The notes below the pieces were generated by a model. The model had not been told where the DNA came from, searched no databases, and saw only the letters and a list, made by a program, of their open reading frames with translations. A program made the translations under genes and the position numbers. A DNA stretch of 64,000 nt from Uliginosibacterium sp. (GTDB lineage Bacteria; Pseudomonadota; Gammaproteobacteria; Burkholderiales; Rhodocyclaceae). The DNA is taken from positions 1 to 64,000 of the forward strand of contig JADKDZ010000012.1 of assembly GCA_016718265.1 (NCBI GenBank). The letters are read 5' to 3'. This document shows positions 20,226 through 28,256 of the stretch, in pieces. Every line of letters starts with the position of its first letter. Positions within the stretch are counted from its first letter, which is position 1.

Positions 20226-20253
20226 AAAAGGCAGCCCGAGGGCTGCCTTTTTT
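20226..20253. terminator. Bidirectional terminator between the 98-residue gene and the porin
   Basis: AAAAGGCAGCC (20226-20236), loop CGAG, GGCTGCCTTTT (20241-20251) followed by TT form an 11-bp stem with A and T tails, 58 bases after the upstream stop and 26 bases from the porin stop. Confidence 0.9.
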
Positions 20254-20279
20254 CACAAGATCTGTCGTGCTCGCGCCGA

Positions 20280-21464
20280 TCAGAATTCCTTGACGATCCC
20301 GACGCGGGTGTAGGTCTCGTCCAGCTTGTTCGCGGTGGTCGAGAAGTTTGCCGCCGCGCCATCATACTTGCCACCGAACACCGCCTTGGCGTTGCTTTCC
20401 CAGTCGCTCTTCTGACGGGCTGCATACACATAGGTCGTCTTCGACAGCAGGTAGGCGCCACCGATCATCCAGCCACGGCCGCTGTTGCGGTTTTCGCCCA
20501 CGTCACGCACCTTGGAGATCTGGCCACCAAACTCGAAGCGGTTATCCAGGTTGTACGACACGGACAGATTGGTGATCTTGTCCTGGAAGCCCGCCTTCTT
20601 GCCGCCGAGCGTGCCATAACCGGTCTGGTTGATGTAGGCCAGCGCCACTTTCAGGCCGGCAACAGGCTTGACGCTGGTGTAGACCTTGTAGAAACGGAAG
20701 CTGTCGTTCGCCACATTGCTGGTCGTGCCACGGATGAAGTAGTCCGCACCACCGTTGACGATGCCGCCCACCTTGTATTCCAAGCCAACGCTCTTGACGT
20801 CACCCGCACTCTGCGAACCATTGACGGTCTTGATGGTATTGCCGGAAGCGTCCTTGCCGAACTGATCTTCCGAAATATTGCTGCTGCCATCCTTGCGCTT
20901 GTCACCAAACGCGTAGCCGGCCTTGAACAGCAAACCGACCGGGCCGGCATTGATGACTGGCGTGCGCAGTTCGGTTTCACGGCTGGTCAGCGCGGAGAAC
21001 CGGTAGGTCGAAATCCCGTACTTGACGATTTCGAGATCCTTCGGCGCAATCATGTAAGGCTTCTCGGCCAGGTAGTAGTTATCGGCAACGTTGTAGACGC
21101 CCCAGAGTGCTGTCCCCACCGGTGAAGTCAGGCTTACGGCCTTCTTGTCGTTGGTGTTGATGCCGGTCTTGCCTTCGTCGATATTGCCGAACCGCAAGTC
21201 CAGATCCACCATCGCGCTCCAGCCCGGCATCAGATCTTCCTTGGCAACCACGGTGATGCGGGACCACGAACCACCGCCATCGCCCAGGGTCTCGGTCGAG
21301 ACGCCGCCGCAATCGCCACGCGTACCGCACACGCCGTCAACGTTGGCCGTGTTCTTGAACTGGTAGCCCGCATCAAATTTGCCGCCGATGGTCACCGACG
21401 TTTGAGCGAAGGCTGCCCCGGACACCAGTCCGAGCACAGCCGCCGCAATAATCCGCTTCTGCAT
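20280..21464 (-). CDS. Gram-negative porin (betaproteobacterial type)
   Basis: This 394-residue outer-membrane protein has a classical signal peptide MQKRIIAAAVLGLVSGAAFA and begins its mature part with QTSVTIGGKFDAGYQF, typical of the first strand of general porins of Burkholderiales, Neisseriales and relatives. Alternating-residue beta strands follow, and it ends in Phe (GIVKEF), the usual BAM recognition end. Repeated Asp/Tyr motifs such as EFGGQISKVRD fit loops and strands of a 16-strand barrel. ATG at 21464 is supported by the Shine-Dalgarno GAGGAG. It probably forms a trimer for diffusion of small solutes. The strong ribosome site and the signal peptide suggest high expression. Confidence 0.92.
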   Translation of the reverse strand: MQKRIIAAAVLGLVSGAAFAQTSVTIGGKFDAGYQFKNTANVDGVCGTRGDCGGVSTETLGDGGGSWSRITVVAKEDLMPGWSAMVDLDLRFGNIDEGKTGINTNDKKAVSLTSPVGTALWGVYNVADNYYLAEKPYMIAPKDLEIVKYGISTYRFSALTSRETELRTPVINAGPVGLLFKAGYAFGDKRKDGSSNISEDQFGKDASGNTIKTVNGSQSAGDVKSVGLEYKVGGIVNGGADYFIRGTTSNVANDSFRFYKVYTSVKPVAGLKVALAYINQTGYGTLGGKKAGFQDKITNLSVSYNLDNRFEFGGQISKVRDVGENRNSGRGWMIGGAYLLSKTTYVYAARQKSDWESNAKAVFGGKYDGAAANFSTTANKLDETYTRVGIVKEF

Positions 21465-21799
21465 AAATTTCTCCTCAAAATTGAAGATCGGGCAAACACT
21501 CTGCACGCACGCGCCAGAAGCAAAACTTACCCGCCTTACCTCTCGAAAACAGAGAAGTTGCATCGATTCTGGCAAACCACACGAACACTGGGCAAGCCAA
21601 AGATGTGCGTATGCCAAGACACTCGATTTCTTTGTTGTAATGCAGCAACACCTTGAAACATTAGTGAAATATTTACGACAGAGGCATTAGCAGAAAAAAC
21701 TTAGCCTATCCGTCGATAGAAAAACCTTGCTTGACTTTCGACCAGCAGCTGCTTTTTTGCTCTGCAAGACGCTGTGTCGCCATCACATTCAGCCGCATG
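21465..21799. other. Intergenic region upstream of the porin
   Basis: This 335-bp stretch lies between the tamA stop and the porin start, both on the minus strand. It should hold the porin promoter and leader and a terminator for tamA. I see no convincing sigma-70 pair, only the Shine-Dalgarno next to the start and a small CTATC/GATAG hairpin near 21707-21720. No gene is supported. Confidence 0.5.
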
Positions 21800-23530
21800 T
21801 CAGAACGCCAAGGCGATCGACAGATGCGCCCGCAATCGTCGTTCTTGCCAACCGTAGGCCAGATCCAGCGCGAGCGGGCCGGCCGGGCTTCGCCAGCGGG
21901 CGCCCAATCCGCTACCAACACGGGCACGAAGCCCGCTCAAGTGATCGCCGGCGTCCCCGACATCGACAAACCCGGCCATGCCCCAGGCAGAGGCGGTCAG
22001 CCAGTGCGTGTATTCCACGGTGGCGGTACTCAGGTAGCGACCGCCGACGATTGCCTGCCCGTCTCGTACCCCCAGCGAGAGGTAGTCATAGCCACGCACG
22101 CTCTGCGCGCCGCCCGTCCGGAACAGGAATTCCTGCGGCACATCCAGACGGGATTTGGCCACAGTGTAACCGGCCTCAGCCCGCAAATTCAGGATGTCGC
22201 GGCGCCCAAAAGGGTGCCACCACGCGACGCGCGCCCAGCTACGAACAAAGTCAGCGTCGGACAGCACATACCTGGATGCCGCGCTCAGACGCACGCTCAG
22301 GCTGTGCCCGTCACGAGGATTCAGCACATTGTCCACTTTGCGCCGGGTCCATTGCCAATCCAGCGCCAGCGCCTGCTTGTGGCTGCGTTCCGCGCCGTCA
22401 CTCTGGCTGGTTTCCCCCTGCAAGCTCAGCCCGAGCCGGCGCTCGATATCCCCTTGCCGCGTCGCACTGGCCACCCCGATAGCCTGGCGACGAATGGACA
22501 GCCCGCTGATATGCGAACTCTCCGCGATGGCACCGAAGCTGTTCCGGCGCCCTGCCGCATCGGGCGGCAGAAATACGTCTGCCACCGCCGCGCGCTGCCG
22601 CTGCTCCAGGCGAAGGTTCGCATTCAGCAGCCAGGCCCGGCTGAGCCAGTTGGCGTCACGCCAGCCGGCGTCAAGGCGCCCGCCAGTGTTCGTGCTGTAG
22701 CCAAGCCCGGTCGAGAATCGCTTGGGTTTCGCTTCTTGCACCACCACCCGCACGGGCAAGACATCGTCCTGTGCGGCGCTGGGGTCGGCACTCACCTCGA
22801 CGTAAGAGAAATAGGGCGTGGCCTGCAAGGCCGCCTGCAGGGCTTGCAAGCCTTCGAGGCTGTAGTCCTCACCCACCCGAAGCGGGTTGAAACGCTCGAT
22901 CAGCCAGGGCTTGTAGTCTTGCAAGCCCTCGATCTGCAACGGCCCGAGGCGATACGCCGGGCCGCTGTCCAGTCGCAGCGTCAAGGCTGCTGTCGCGTGC
23001 TCCGGGTCGATGTCGGCGAGGGAATCCGTCAGGCGCGCGGCTGCAAAATACCTGGCCTGCGCGCGCTGCAGCAGCCGCTCCTTGGCATCCGCCCACTCCT
23101 GCTCACGAAAAGCTTCATCCACTTTCAAGCCCCAGCGCCGCTTGAAACGCTCCGCGTCGGGCTGAAACACCGCCTTCTCCGCCAGATCGCCGCTGAACCG
23201 GATGTCCACAGCCGTTACCCGCGTCCGCACGCCGGGGTCAACCTTCAGCACGGGCGGGGTACCGGCCTCCAGCGTCACCTGCGGCGAGAAATAACCCTCC
23301 GTTGCCAGCAGTGCGCGCGTGGCCTCGCGCAAACGGCGCACCAGCCCCAGGCGGGCGCTCTCGTCATCGTCGGCAAAGGACTGCTCCGGGTCTGGGAGAT
23401 ATTGCGTGAGCAGCTCAAGGACTTCTTCCGGTGCGCTCAGGCGATAGCGTTCAAGCGCCGCCGCCGGGTTGGATAGCAGCAGCGCGGCGACAAGGAGTGT
23501 TGAACGAGAATGGCGGGACAGGTCGGGCAT
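21800..23530 (-). CDS. tamA: TamA-like outer-membrane translocation/assembly protein (Omp85)
   Basis: This 576-residue protein has a signal peptide (MPDLSRHSRSTLLVAALLLS to about residue 25), POTRA domains (about 30-250; VRTRVTAVDIRFSG, RLGPLQIEGLQDY) and a C-terminal BamA-like barrel ending in Phe (LSIALAF). The Omp85 signature appears as GGAQSVRGYDYLSLG. The length and three-POTRA layout fit TamA rather than BamA (about 800 residues). TamA works with TamB in outer-membrane protein or lipid delivery. No tamB is adjacent, although the related AsmA-family gene yhdP lies 6 kb away. ATG at 23530 is preferred over the frame start at 23653. The gene is divergent from dadA. Confidence 0.85.
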   Translation of the reverse strand: MPDLSRHSRSTLLVAALLLSNPAAALERYRLSAPEEVLELLTQYLPDPEQSFADDDESARLGLVRRLREATRALLATEGYFSPQVTLEAGTPPVLKVDPGVRTRVTAVDIRFSGDLAEKAVFQPDAERFKRRWGLKVDEAFREQEWADAKERLLQRAQARYFAAARLTDSLADIDPEHATAALTLRLDSGPAYRLGPLQIEGLQDYKPWLIERFNPLRVGEDYSLEGLQALQAALQATPYFSYVEVSADPSAAQDDVLPVRVVVQEAKPKRFSTGLGYSTNTGGRLDAGWRDANWLSRAWLLNANLRLEQRQRAAVADVFLPPDAAGRRNSFGAIAESSHISGLSIRRQAIGVASATRQGDIERRLGLSLQGETSQSDGAERSHKQALALDWQWTRRKVDNVLNPRDGHSLSVRLSAASRYVLSDADFVRSWARVAWWHPFGRRDILNLRAEAGYTVAKSRLDVPQEFLFRTGGAQSVRGYDYLSLGVRDGQAIVGGRYLSTATVEYTHWLTASAWGMAGFVDVGDAGDHLSGLRARVGSGLGARWRSPAGPLALDLAYGWQERRLRAHLSIALAF

Positions 23531-23655
23531 CAGGGTCAGGCGACAAAGGCGCGCTGCGTAAAATGCAGGATTGCTCTGGCCCAGATCATACGGAGATCGA
23601 CAGGATCGGCAATAATCCAGCGCTACAGTTCTGGACTTCGTCGCACGCAGCAACC

Positions 23656-24912
23656 ATGCATATCGCCATTATCGGCGCCGGCCTCGCCGGCGTCAGTGCC
23701 GCCTGGTACCTTCGCCAGGCTGGACACGAAATCACCGTGATCGAGCGCGATGCCGCGCCCGCGCTGGAAACCAGCTTCGCCAACGGCGGGCAGATCTCGA
23801 TCAGCCACCCCGAGCCCTGGTCCAACCCCGGCGCTCCCATGCAAGTCCTGCGCTGGCTGGGCAAGAAAGATGCGCCGCTGCTGTTCCGCTGGCCGGCAGA
23901 GATGGCGCGCATCCGCTGGGGGATCGAATTCCTGCTTGAGTGCCTGCCCGGGCGCTCGCGCGCCAACACGCTGGCGATTGCCCACCTCGCGGCCTACAGC
24001 GGACAACGCCTGAAAGCCCTGCGCGAAGAAGTCGGGATCGAGTACGATCAGCTCGCCCGCGGCGTGCTGCACCTGTACTTCAGCCCGGAGGCACTGCTCC
24101 ACGGCGCCCAGCAGCAGCGCGTCTTGCGCGAGCTCGGGATTGGCGCCGAGATGCTCAGCCCGGATGCCTGCGTGGCCCTGGAGCCGGCGCTCACCGGCCT
24201 GGCCCCGCGCCTCTCGGGCGCCATGCTCGGCTCCGACGACGAAAGCGGCGACGCCCAGCGCTTCACCAGTGCGCTCGCGCAGCGCTGCCGCGAGGCCGGA
24301 TGCCGCTTCCTCTTCGACACCACGGTGACCGGCATCGAAGCGGACAACCAGCGAATCGGCGGGCTGCGGGTCAGCAAGCCGGGCGAGATGCCGTATCTCC
24401 ATCAGGCCGACGCCTATGTGCTGGCCGCGGGCAGCTACAGCACCCCGCTGATGCATCCGCTGGGTGAGCGCTTGCCGATTTACCCGGTCAAGGGCTACTC
24501 CGCCACCCTGGCCTTGCGCGATGCGGCACGCGCGCCCAGTACCAGCCTGACCGACGAATCGCGCCGCATCGTCTGCTCACGCCTCGGCGATCAGCTCCGC
24601 ATCGCGGGGACCGCGGAGCTCAACGGTTACAACCTCGATCTCGACGCCGACCGCTGCAGCGCCCTGCTGCGCTGGGCAGAAGACATGTTTCCCGGCGTCT
24701 GCGACACAGAAGACCCGCATTTCTGGGCCGGGCTGCGCCCGACCACGCCCAGCAACCTGCCCATCATCGGCCGCTCGCGCTTTGCCAACCTCTACTACAA
24801 CACCGGCCACGGCACACTGGGCTGGACACTGGCGTGCGGCTCAGCCCAGGCTTTGGCCAATATCGTCGATGACACCGCCCCCGACGTCGACTTCCCCTTT
24901 CTACGTGCATGA
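23656..24912 (+). CDS. dadA: D-amino acid dehydrogenase (FAD-dependent)
   Basis: This 418-residue enzyme opens with the FAD-binding motif HIAIIGAGLAGVSAAWYL and follows DadA over its length, including TSFANGGQISISHPEPW, the YPVKGYSATL stretch and the C-terminal YYNTGHGTLGWTLACGS. DadA oxidises D-alanine and other D-amino acids to 2-oxo acids and passes electrons to the quinone pool. ATG at 23656 is used; the upstream in-frame segment overlaps the tamA promoter side and has no protein character. The stop overlaps the next start (ATGA at 24909), so the two genes are translationally coupled. No alanine racemase (dadX) is beside it. Confidence 0.9.
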   Translation: MHIAIIGAGLAGVSAAWYLRQAGHEITVIERDAAPALETSFANGGQISISHPEPWSNPGAPMQVLRWLGKKDAPLLFRWPAEMARIRWGIEFLLECLPGRSRANTLAIAHLAAYSGQRLKALREEVGIEYDQLARGVLHLYFSPEALLHGAQQQRVLRELGIGAEMLSPDACVALEPALTGLAPRLSGAMLGSDDESGDAQRFTSALAQRCREAGCRFLFDTTVTGIEADNQRIGGLRVSKPGEMPYLHQADAYVLAAGSYSTPLMHPLGERLPIYPVKGYSATLALRDAARAPSTSLTDESRRIVCSRLGDQLRIAGTAELNGYNLDLDADRCSALLRWAEDMFPGVCDTEDPHFWAGLRPTTPSNLPIIGRSRFANLYYNTGHGTLGWTLACGSAQALANIVDDTAPDVDFPFLRA

Positions 24913-25280
24913 GCACCTCTCCTGATTACCTGGATTACCTGCGCGAGCTGTTTGCACCGCTGGGGTTGATACGCACCCGCCGGATGTTTGGCGGCGCGGG
25001 TGTGTATTGCGATGAGGTGTTTTTTGCGCTCGTGATCGACGACATACTCTTCCTCAAGACCGACGAGCAGAATCGGGCCGACTTCGAACGTGAGGGTCTG
25101 GAGCCATTTTGCTATGAATCCGAAGGCCGCCGGATCACGCTGAGCTACTACCGCGCACCCGACGAAGCCCTCGATTCCGCCGCCCTGATGCAGCCCTGGG
25201 CGCACTCGGCCATGGGGGCGGCGCTACGCGCCAAGCAAGCGAAAACGCCCGGCCGCAAACGCAAAAAAGCATGCCCGTAG
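24909..25280 (+). CDS. TfoX N-terminal domain protein
   Basis: This 123-residue protein consists of a TfoX/Sxy N-terminal domain: LRELFAPLGLIRTRRMFGGAGVYCDEVFFALVIDD, then LFLKTDEQNRADFE and SEGRRITLSYYRAPDE. (The first stretch is described in pieces: LRELFAPLGLIRTRRMF and GGAGVYCDEVFFALV.) Stand-alone TfoX-N proteins are widespread and their role is unclear; the full-length TfoX activates competence genes with CRP. It overlaps dadA by four bases. The C-terminus is basic (GRKRKKACP). Its last codons and TAG stop lie inside repeat copy B, so the natural C-terminus may have been altered by the repeat. Confidence 0.8.
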   Translation: MSTSPDYLDYLRELFAPLGLIRTRRMFGGAGVYCDEVFFALVIDDILFLKTDEQNRADFEREGLEPFCYESEGRRITLSYYRAPDEALDSAALMQPWAHSAMGAALRAKQAKTPGRKRKKACP

Positions 25281-25316
25281 ACCCAAGCTGGGCGCGGCTC
25301 TCCGGGCAGGTGTTTT
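25263..25316. repeat. Inverted-repeat family, copy B (supplies a stop codon)
   Basis: GCATGCCCGTAGACCC and CGCGGCTCTCCGGGCAGGTG form imperfect arms around CAAGCTGGG. The GTAG near 25277 contains the TAG stop of the TfoX-like gene. A-run and TTTT flanks make it a possible terminator. Its centre is the reverse complement of copy A. Confidence 0.8.
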
Positions 25317-25443
25317 CGGCTGCTCGCCTTGTGGACGCTGGCCGCCTCCGCTACACTGCACACCGCACCCCTTGACTCAGGGCAAGGCGGCGCCCCGACC
25401 TGTTTTCTAAGCTTGAAACCTGCCTTCACGCAAAGACACTCCC

Positions 25444-26451
25444 ATGCGCAAACCCGAGCTGGTCTGCCCCGCCGGTAGCCTGCCTGCACTGAAAGGTGCA
25501 GTCGATCAGGGTGCCGATACGATCTACATCGGCCTCAAGGACGCGGCCACCAATGCCCGCAATTTTGCCGGCCTTAATTTTGACCAGAACACCGCGCGTG
25601 AAGGCATCCGCTACGCGCACAGCCGCGGTCGCCAAGTGCTGATGGCCATCAACACTTATCCGCAAGCCGGCGATGAAGCGCGCTGGCACAAGGCGGTGGA
25701 TACCGCGGCCGATCTGGGCGTCAACGCGGTGATCCTGGCCGACATGGGCTTGCTCGATTACGCCACCCGCACGCATCCTCACTTGCGCCGCCATCTTTCC
25801 GTGCAGGGCTCCGCCACCAACTACGAAGCCATCAACCTGTGCCGCGACCTGTTCGGCATCCAGCGCGCGGTGCTGCCGCGGGTGCTGACGCTGCCCCAGG
25901 TGGAACACGTCATCGCGCATACCGAGGTGGAAATCGAAGTCTTCGGCTTCGGCAGCCTGTGCGTGATGGTCGAAGGCCGCTGCCTGCTCTCCAGCTACGC
26001 CACGGGCGAGTCGCCCAACACCGCCGGCGTCTGCTCGCCGGCCAAAGCGGTGCGCTGGCAAGAGACGCCCTTCGGCACCGCCGCACGCCTCTCCGGCATC
26101 CTCATCGACGAATACAAGCACGACGAGCCGGCCGGCTACCCGACCCTGTGCAAGGGCCGCTTCGCGGTGAATGAAGAAACCTATTACGCCCTCGAAGAGC
26201 CCACCAGCCTGAATGTCCTCAGCGCCTTGCCGGAGTTGATGCGGATCGATGTCGCCGCCATCAAGGTGGAAGGCCGCCAGCGCAGCCCGGCCTACGTCAC
26301 CGAAGTCACCCGCACCTTGCGCGCCGCCATCGACGCAGCGTTCGCCGATCCCGTCCGCTTCGCCCCCAAGCCCGCGTGGGACGCCGCACTGGGCAAGGTC
26401 TCCGAAGGCCAGCATGTCACGCTCGGCGCGTATCAGCGCCCCTGGAAATAA
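25444..26451 (+). CDS. ubiU: UbiU, oxygen-independent ubiquinone hydroxylation (U32 family)
   Basis: This 335-residue U32 peptidase-family protein matches UbiU (YhbU). The four iron-sulfur cysteines are at about 173, 180, 197 and 236 (GSLCVMVEGRC, AGVCSPAKAVRW, YPTLCKGRF). UbiU and UbiV form a [4Fe-4S] heterodimer that hydroxylates the ubiquinone ring without oxygen, using prephenate as oxygen donor in E. coli. UbiT carries the lipid intermediates. Here ubiU, ubiV and ubiT follow each other on one strand, unlike E. coli, where ubiT is divergent. This indicates a facultative anaerobe or denitrifier that makes ubiquinone with and without oxygen. Confidence 0.93.
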   Translation: MRKPELVCPAGSLPALKGAVDQGADTIYIGLKDAATNARNFAGLNFDQNTAREGIRYAHSRGRQVLMAINTYPQAGDEARWHKAVDTAADLGVNAVILADMGLLDYATRTHPHLRRHLSVQGSATNYEAINLCRDLFGIQRAVLPRVLTLPQVEHVIAHTEVEIEVFGFGSLCVMVEGRCLLSSYATGESPNTAGVCSPAKAVRWQETPFGTAARLSGILIDEYKHDEPAGYPTLCKGRFAVNEETYYALEEPTSLNVLSALPELMRIDVAAIKVEGRQRSPAYVTEVTRTLRAAIDAAFADPVRFAPKPAWDAALGKVSEGQHVTLGAYQRPWK

Positions 26452-26512
26452 ACGTCGCGCGCCGCGCGTTTTGCAACCTTTGAAACGGTGCGCACGGCGC
26501 ACCCTACGAAAC

Positions 26513-27400
26513 ATGAAGCTCTCCCTCGGCCCCCTGCTCTATTTCTGGCCTCGCGAACAGGTCCAGGCCTTCTACGCCCAAGCGGCCGACTGGCCCATCG
26601 ACACCGTGCATCTGGGCGAAGTCGTCTGCAGCCGCCGCCAGCTGGTCCGGCTGGATGACTGGCTCGGGCTGGCGCGGGAGCTTGCCCAGAGCGGCAAGGA
26701 AGTCGTGCTCGCGTGCCAGGCGCTCCTGGAGAGCGAGAGCGAACTCAAGACCCTCCGCCGCGTCTGCGCCAACGGCGAATTTCTCGTCGAAGCCAATGAC
26801 CTCGGCGCCACGCGCCTGCTGCAAGGCCTGCGCTGGGTGGCCGGCACGCACCTGAATATCTACAACGCCGACACCCTCGCCCTCTTCCGCCGGCTCGGCG
26901 CCATCCGCTGGGTACCGCCGGTGGAAATGGGCGGGCAACGGCTGGCTGCCGTGCTCGCCGGTACAGACGGCATCGAAACCGAAGTCTTCGCCTGGGGCCG
27001 CCTGCCTCTCGCCCTCTCCGCACGTTGCTTCACCGCCCGCCACTTCAATCTGAAGAAAGACGACTGCCAGTTCCGCTGCCTCGAATTCCCGGACGGCGCC
27101 ATCCTCGATACGCGTGAAGGTCAGCACTTCCTCGCCATCAACGGCATCCAGACCCAGTCTGCCGCCACCCAGGCGCTGGTGCCGCACCTCGCCGACCTGC
27201 AAGGTCTGGGCGTCACGCACTTGCGGCTGAGCCCGCAAAGCCAGCACATGGCCGAGATCATCGCCCTGCACCGCACGGCGATCGAAGCGGGTCACTGCGA
27301 CGCCGCCGCGCTGGCGCCGCTGGCGCCGACCGCCCTGTGTGACGGATACTGGCACGAACGCGAAGGCATCAAACTTGGAGACTCCCATGCTGCCCCCTGA
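26513..27400 (+). CDS. ubiV: UbiV, partner of UbiU in oxygen-independent ubiquinone synthesis
   Basis: This 295-residue U32-family protein matches UbiV (YhbV). The cluster ligands are Cys39 (LGEVVCSRRQ), Cys172 (SARCFTARH), Cys185 and Cys189 (DDCQFRCLEF), with the C-x12-C-x3-C spacing of UbiV. ATG at 26513 (MKLSLGPLLYFW) is the start; the longer frame upstream overlaps ubiU and is not protein-like. The gene begins 61 bp after ubiU and its end overlaps the ubiT start by 14 bp, so the three genes are one transcription unit. Confidence 0.93.
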   Translation: MKLSLGPLLYFWPREQVQAFYAQAADWPIDTVHLGEVVCSRRQLVRLDDWLGLARELAQSGKEVVLACQALLESESELKTLRRVCANGEFLVEANDLGATRLLQGLRWVAGTHLNIYNADTLALFRRLGAIRWVPPVEMGGQRLAAVLAGTDGIETEVFAWGRLPLALSARCFTARHFNLKKDDCQFRCLEFPDGAILDTREGQHFLAINGIQTQSAATQALVPHLADLQGLGVTHLRLSPQSQHMAEIIALHRTAIEAGHCDAAALAPLAPTALCDGYWHEREGIKLGDSHAAP

Positions 27401-27815
27401 TTTCCGCCTGCCGAAGTTCTTTGCCGAATTGGGCCCCCGACTGCCGCAACGCCCCTGGAGCGACGCACTGTGCGCGAGCCTGGAACTGGCCCGGCTGACG
27501 CGCCAGATTGACGCAGACTTCAGCTTCCTGGAAGGGCGCACCGTGCGCCTGATCATCGACGACCTTGGCGCCCGCGCCACCCTGCGCTACGAACGCGGCC
27601 ACTTCCGCCCGGGCTCGGCCCAGGCAGAGGCCGATGTCAGCTTTCGCGCCGCGCTGGCCGATTTCATCAAGCTCGCCCGCCGCAGCGAAGACCCTGACAC
27701 GCTCTTCTTTCAGCGCAAGCTGCGCATTGAAGGCGACACCGAACTGGGCCTGCAGCTGAAGAACCTCCTCGACACCATCGAGACGCCGGCCTGGGTCAGC
27801 CACCTTCTGGCTTGA
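27387..27815 (+). CDS. ubiT: UbiT-like SCP2 lipid-carrier protein of anaerobic ubiquinone synthesis
   Basis: This 142-residue SCP2-domain protein (YhbT family) shows RLTRQIDADFSFLEGRTVRL, DVSFRAALADFIKLARRSED and the conserved DTLFFQRKLRIEGDTELG near the C-terminus, typical of UbiT and UbiJ SCP2 domains. The TLFFQRKLxxxGDxELG stretch is diagnostic for UbiT. It binds hydrophobic ubiquinone precursors. ATG at 27387 has GGAG at 27377-27380. It overlaps both the ubiV 3' end and the start of the DUF202 gene. Confidence 0.9.
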   Translation: MLPPDFRLPKFFAELGPRLPQRPWSDALCASLELARLTRQIDADFSFLEGRTVRLIIDDLGARATLRYERGHFRPGSAQAEADVSFRAALADFIKLARRSEDPDTLFFQRKLRIEGDTELGLQLKNLLDTIETPAWVSHLLA

Positions 27816-28102
27816 GCGTGGTCGACCACCCCTACACCCGCTTCCGTGGTGAAGACCTCATCCTGCGTGATGAGCTGGCAATCGACCGCACTTTGCTGGC
27901 CAACGAAGCGACGCTGCTGGCCTATGTGCGCAGTGCGCTGACGCTGATCATCGCGGGCGTGACCTTTCTCCATTTTTTCGACCGGGGCTGGCTGCTGTGG
28001 CTCGGCGCTGCCTTTGTGCCGCTGGGCGTGGGAATGGGGCTCTTCGGCGCCTGGCGCTTCCGGCGCATGCAGCGCGCCATCGAGGTTTTGCGCGCCCGCT
28101 GA
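27812..28102 (+). CDS. DUF202 family membrane protein
   Basis: This 96-residue protein has the DUF202 signature LILRDELAIDRTLLANEATL followed by LAYVRSALTLIIAGVTFLHF and a second helix (WLLWLGAAFVPLGVGMGLFG), ending in a basic tail. The function of DUF202 (YidH-like) proteins is unknown; related domains occur in VTC polyphosphate complexes. The start is TTG at 27812, overlapping the ubiT stop, or GTG at 27818. It is the last gene of the ubiUVT run and ends before a strong terminator. Its link to ubiquinone synthesis is position only. Confidence 0.8.
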   Translation: MSVVDHPYTRFRGEDLILRDELAIDRTLLANEATLLAYVRSALTLIIAGVTFLHFFDRGWLLWLGAAFVPLGVGMGLFGAWRFRRMQRAIEVLRAR

Positions 28103-28189
28103 GCTGCAATCACGGCGCAACATTCGCAGGCTACAGTCGTGGGCTGCGGGATTTGCATAGCGCAAGCCCCTCTTCCTGTGTAATTCCGA

Positions 28190-28220
28190 TGGCTCTGGCG
28201 CCCGCCAGGGCCATTTTTTT
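28190..28220 (+). terminator. Intrinsic terminator of the ubiUVT-DUF202 unit
   Basis: TGGCTCTGGC (28190-28199) pairs with GCCAGGGCCA (28204-28213) with one T-G wobble, followed by seven T (28214-28220). It lies 88 bases after the DUF202 stop. Confidence 0.88.
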
Positions 28221-28221
28221 C

Positions 28222-28250
28222 TTGCCCGCCCGCCAGACGCCACGTATATA
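28222..28250 (+). promoter_or_regulatory. Candidate truC promoter giving a leaderless transcript
   Basis: TTGCCC (28222-28227) and TATATA (28245-28250) are separated by 17 bases. The ATG of truC at 28257 is seven bases after the -10 box and has no Shine-Dalgarno sequence, so transcription would start at or next to the A of the start codon. Each hexamer matches the consensus at four of six positions. Confidence 0.45.
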
Positions 28251-28256
28251 GGCGCG

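Noticed and set aside
21731..23476. Plus-strand open frame of 581 codons opposite tamA
   Set aside because: Antisense shadow with Arg/Gln/His-rich composition; tamA has a signal peptide and Omp85 motifs.
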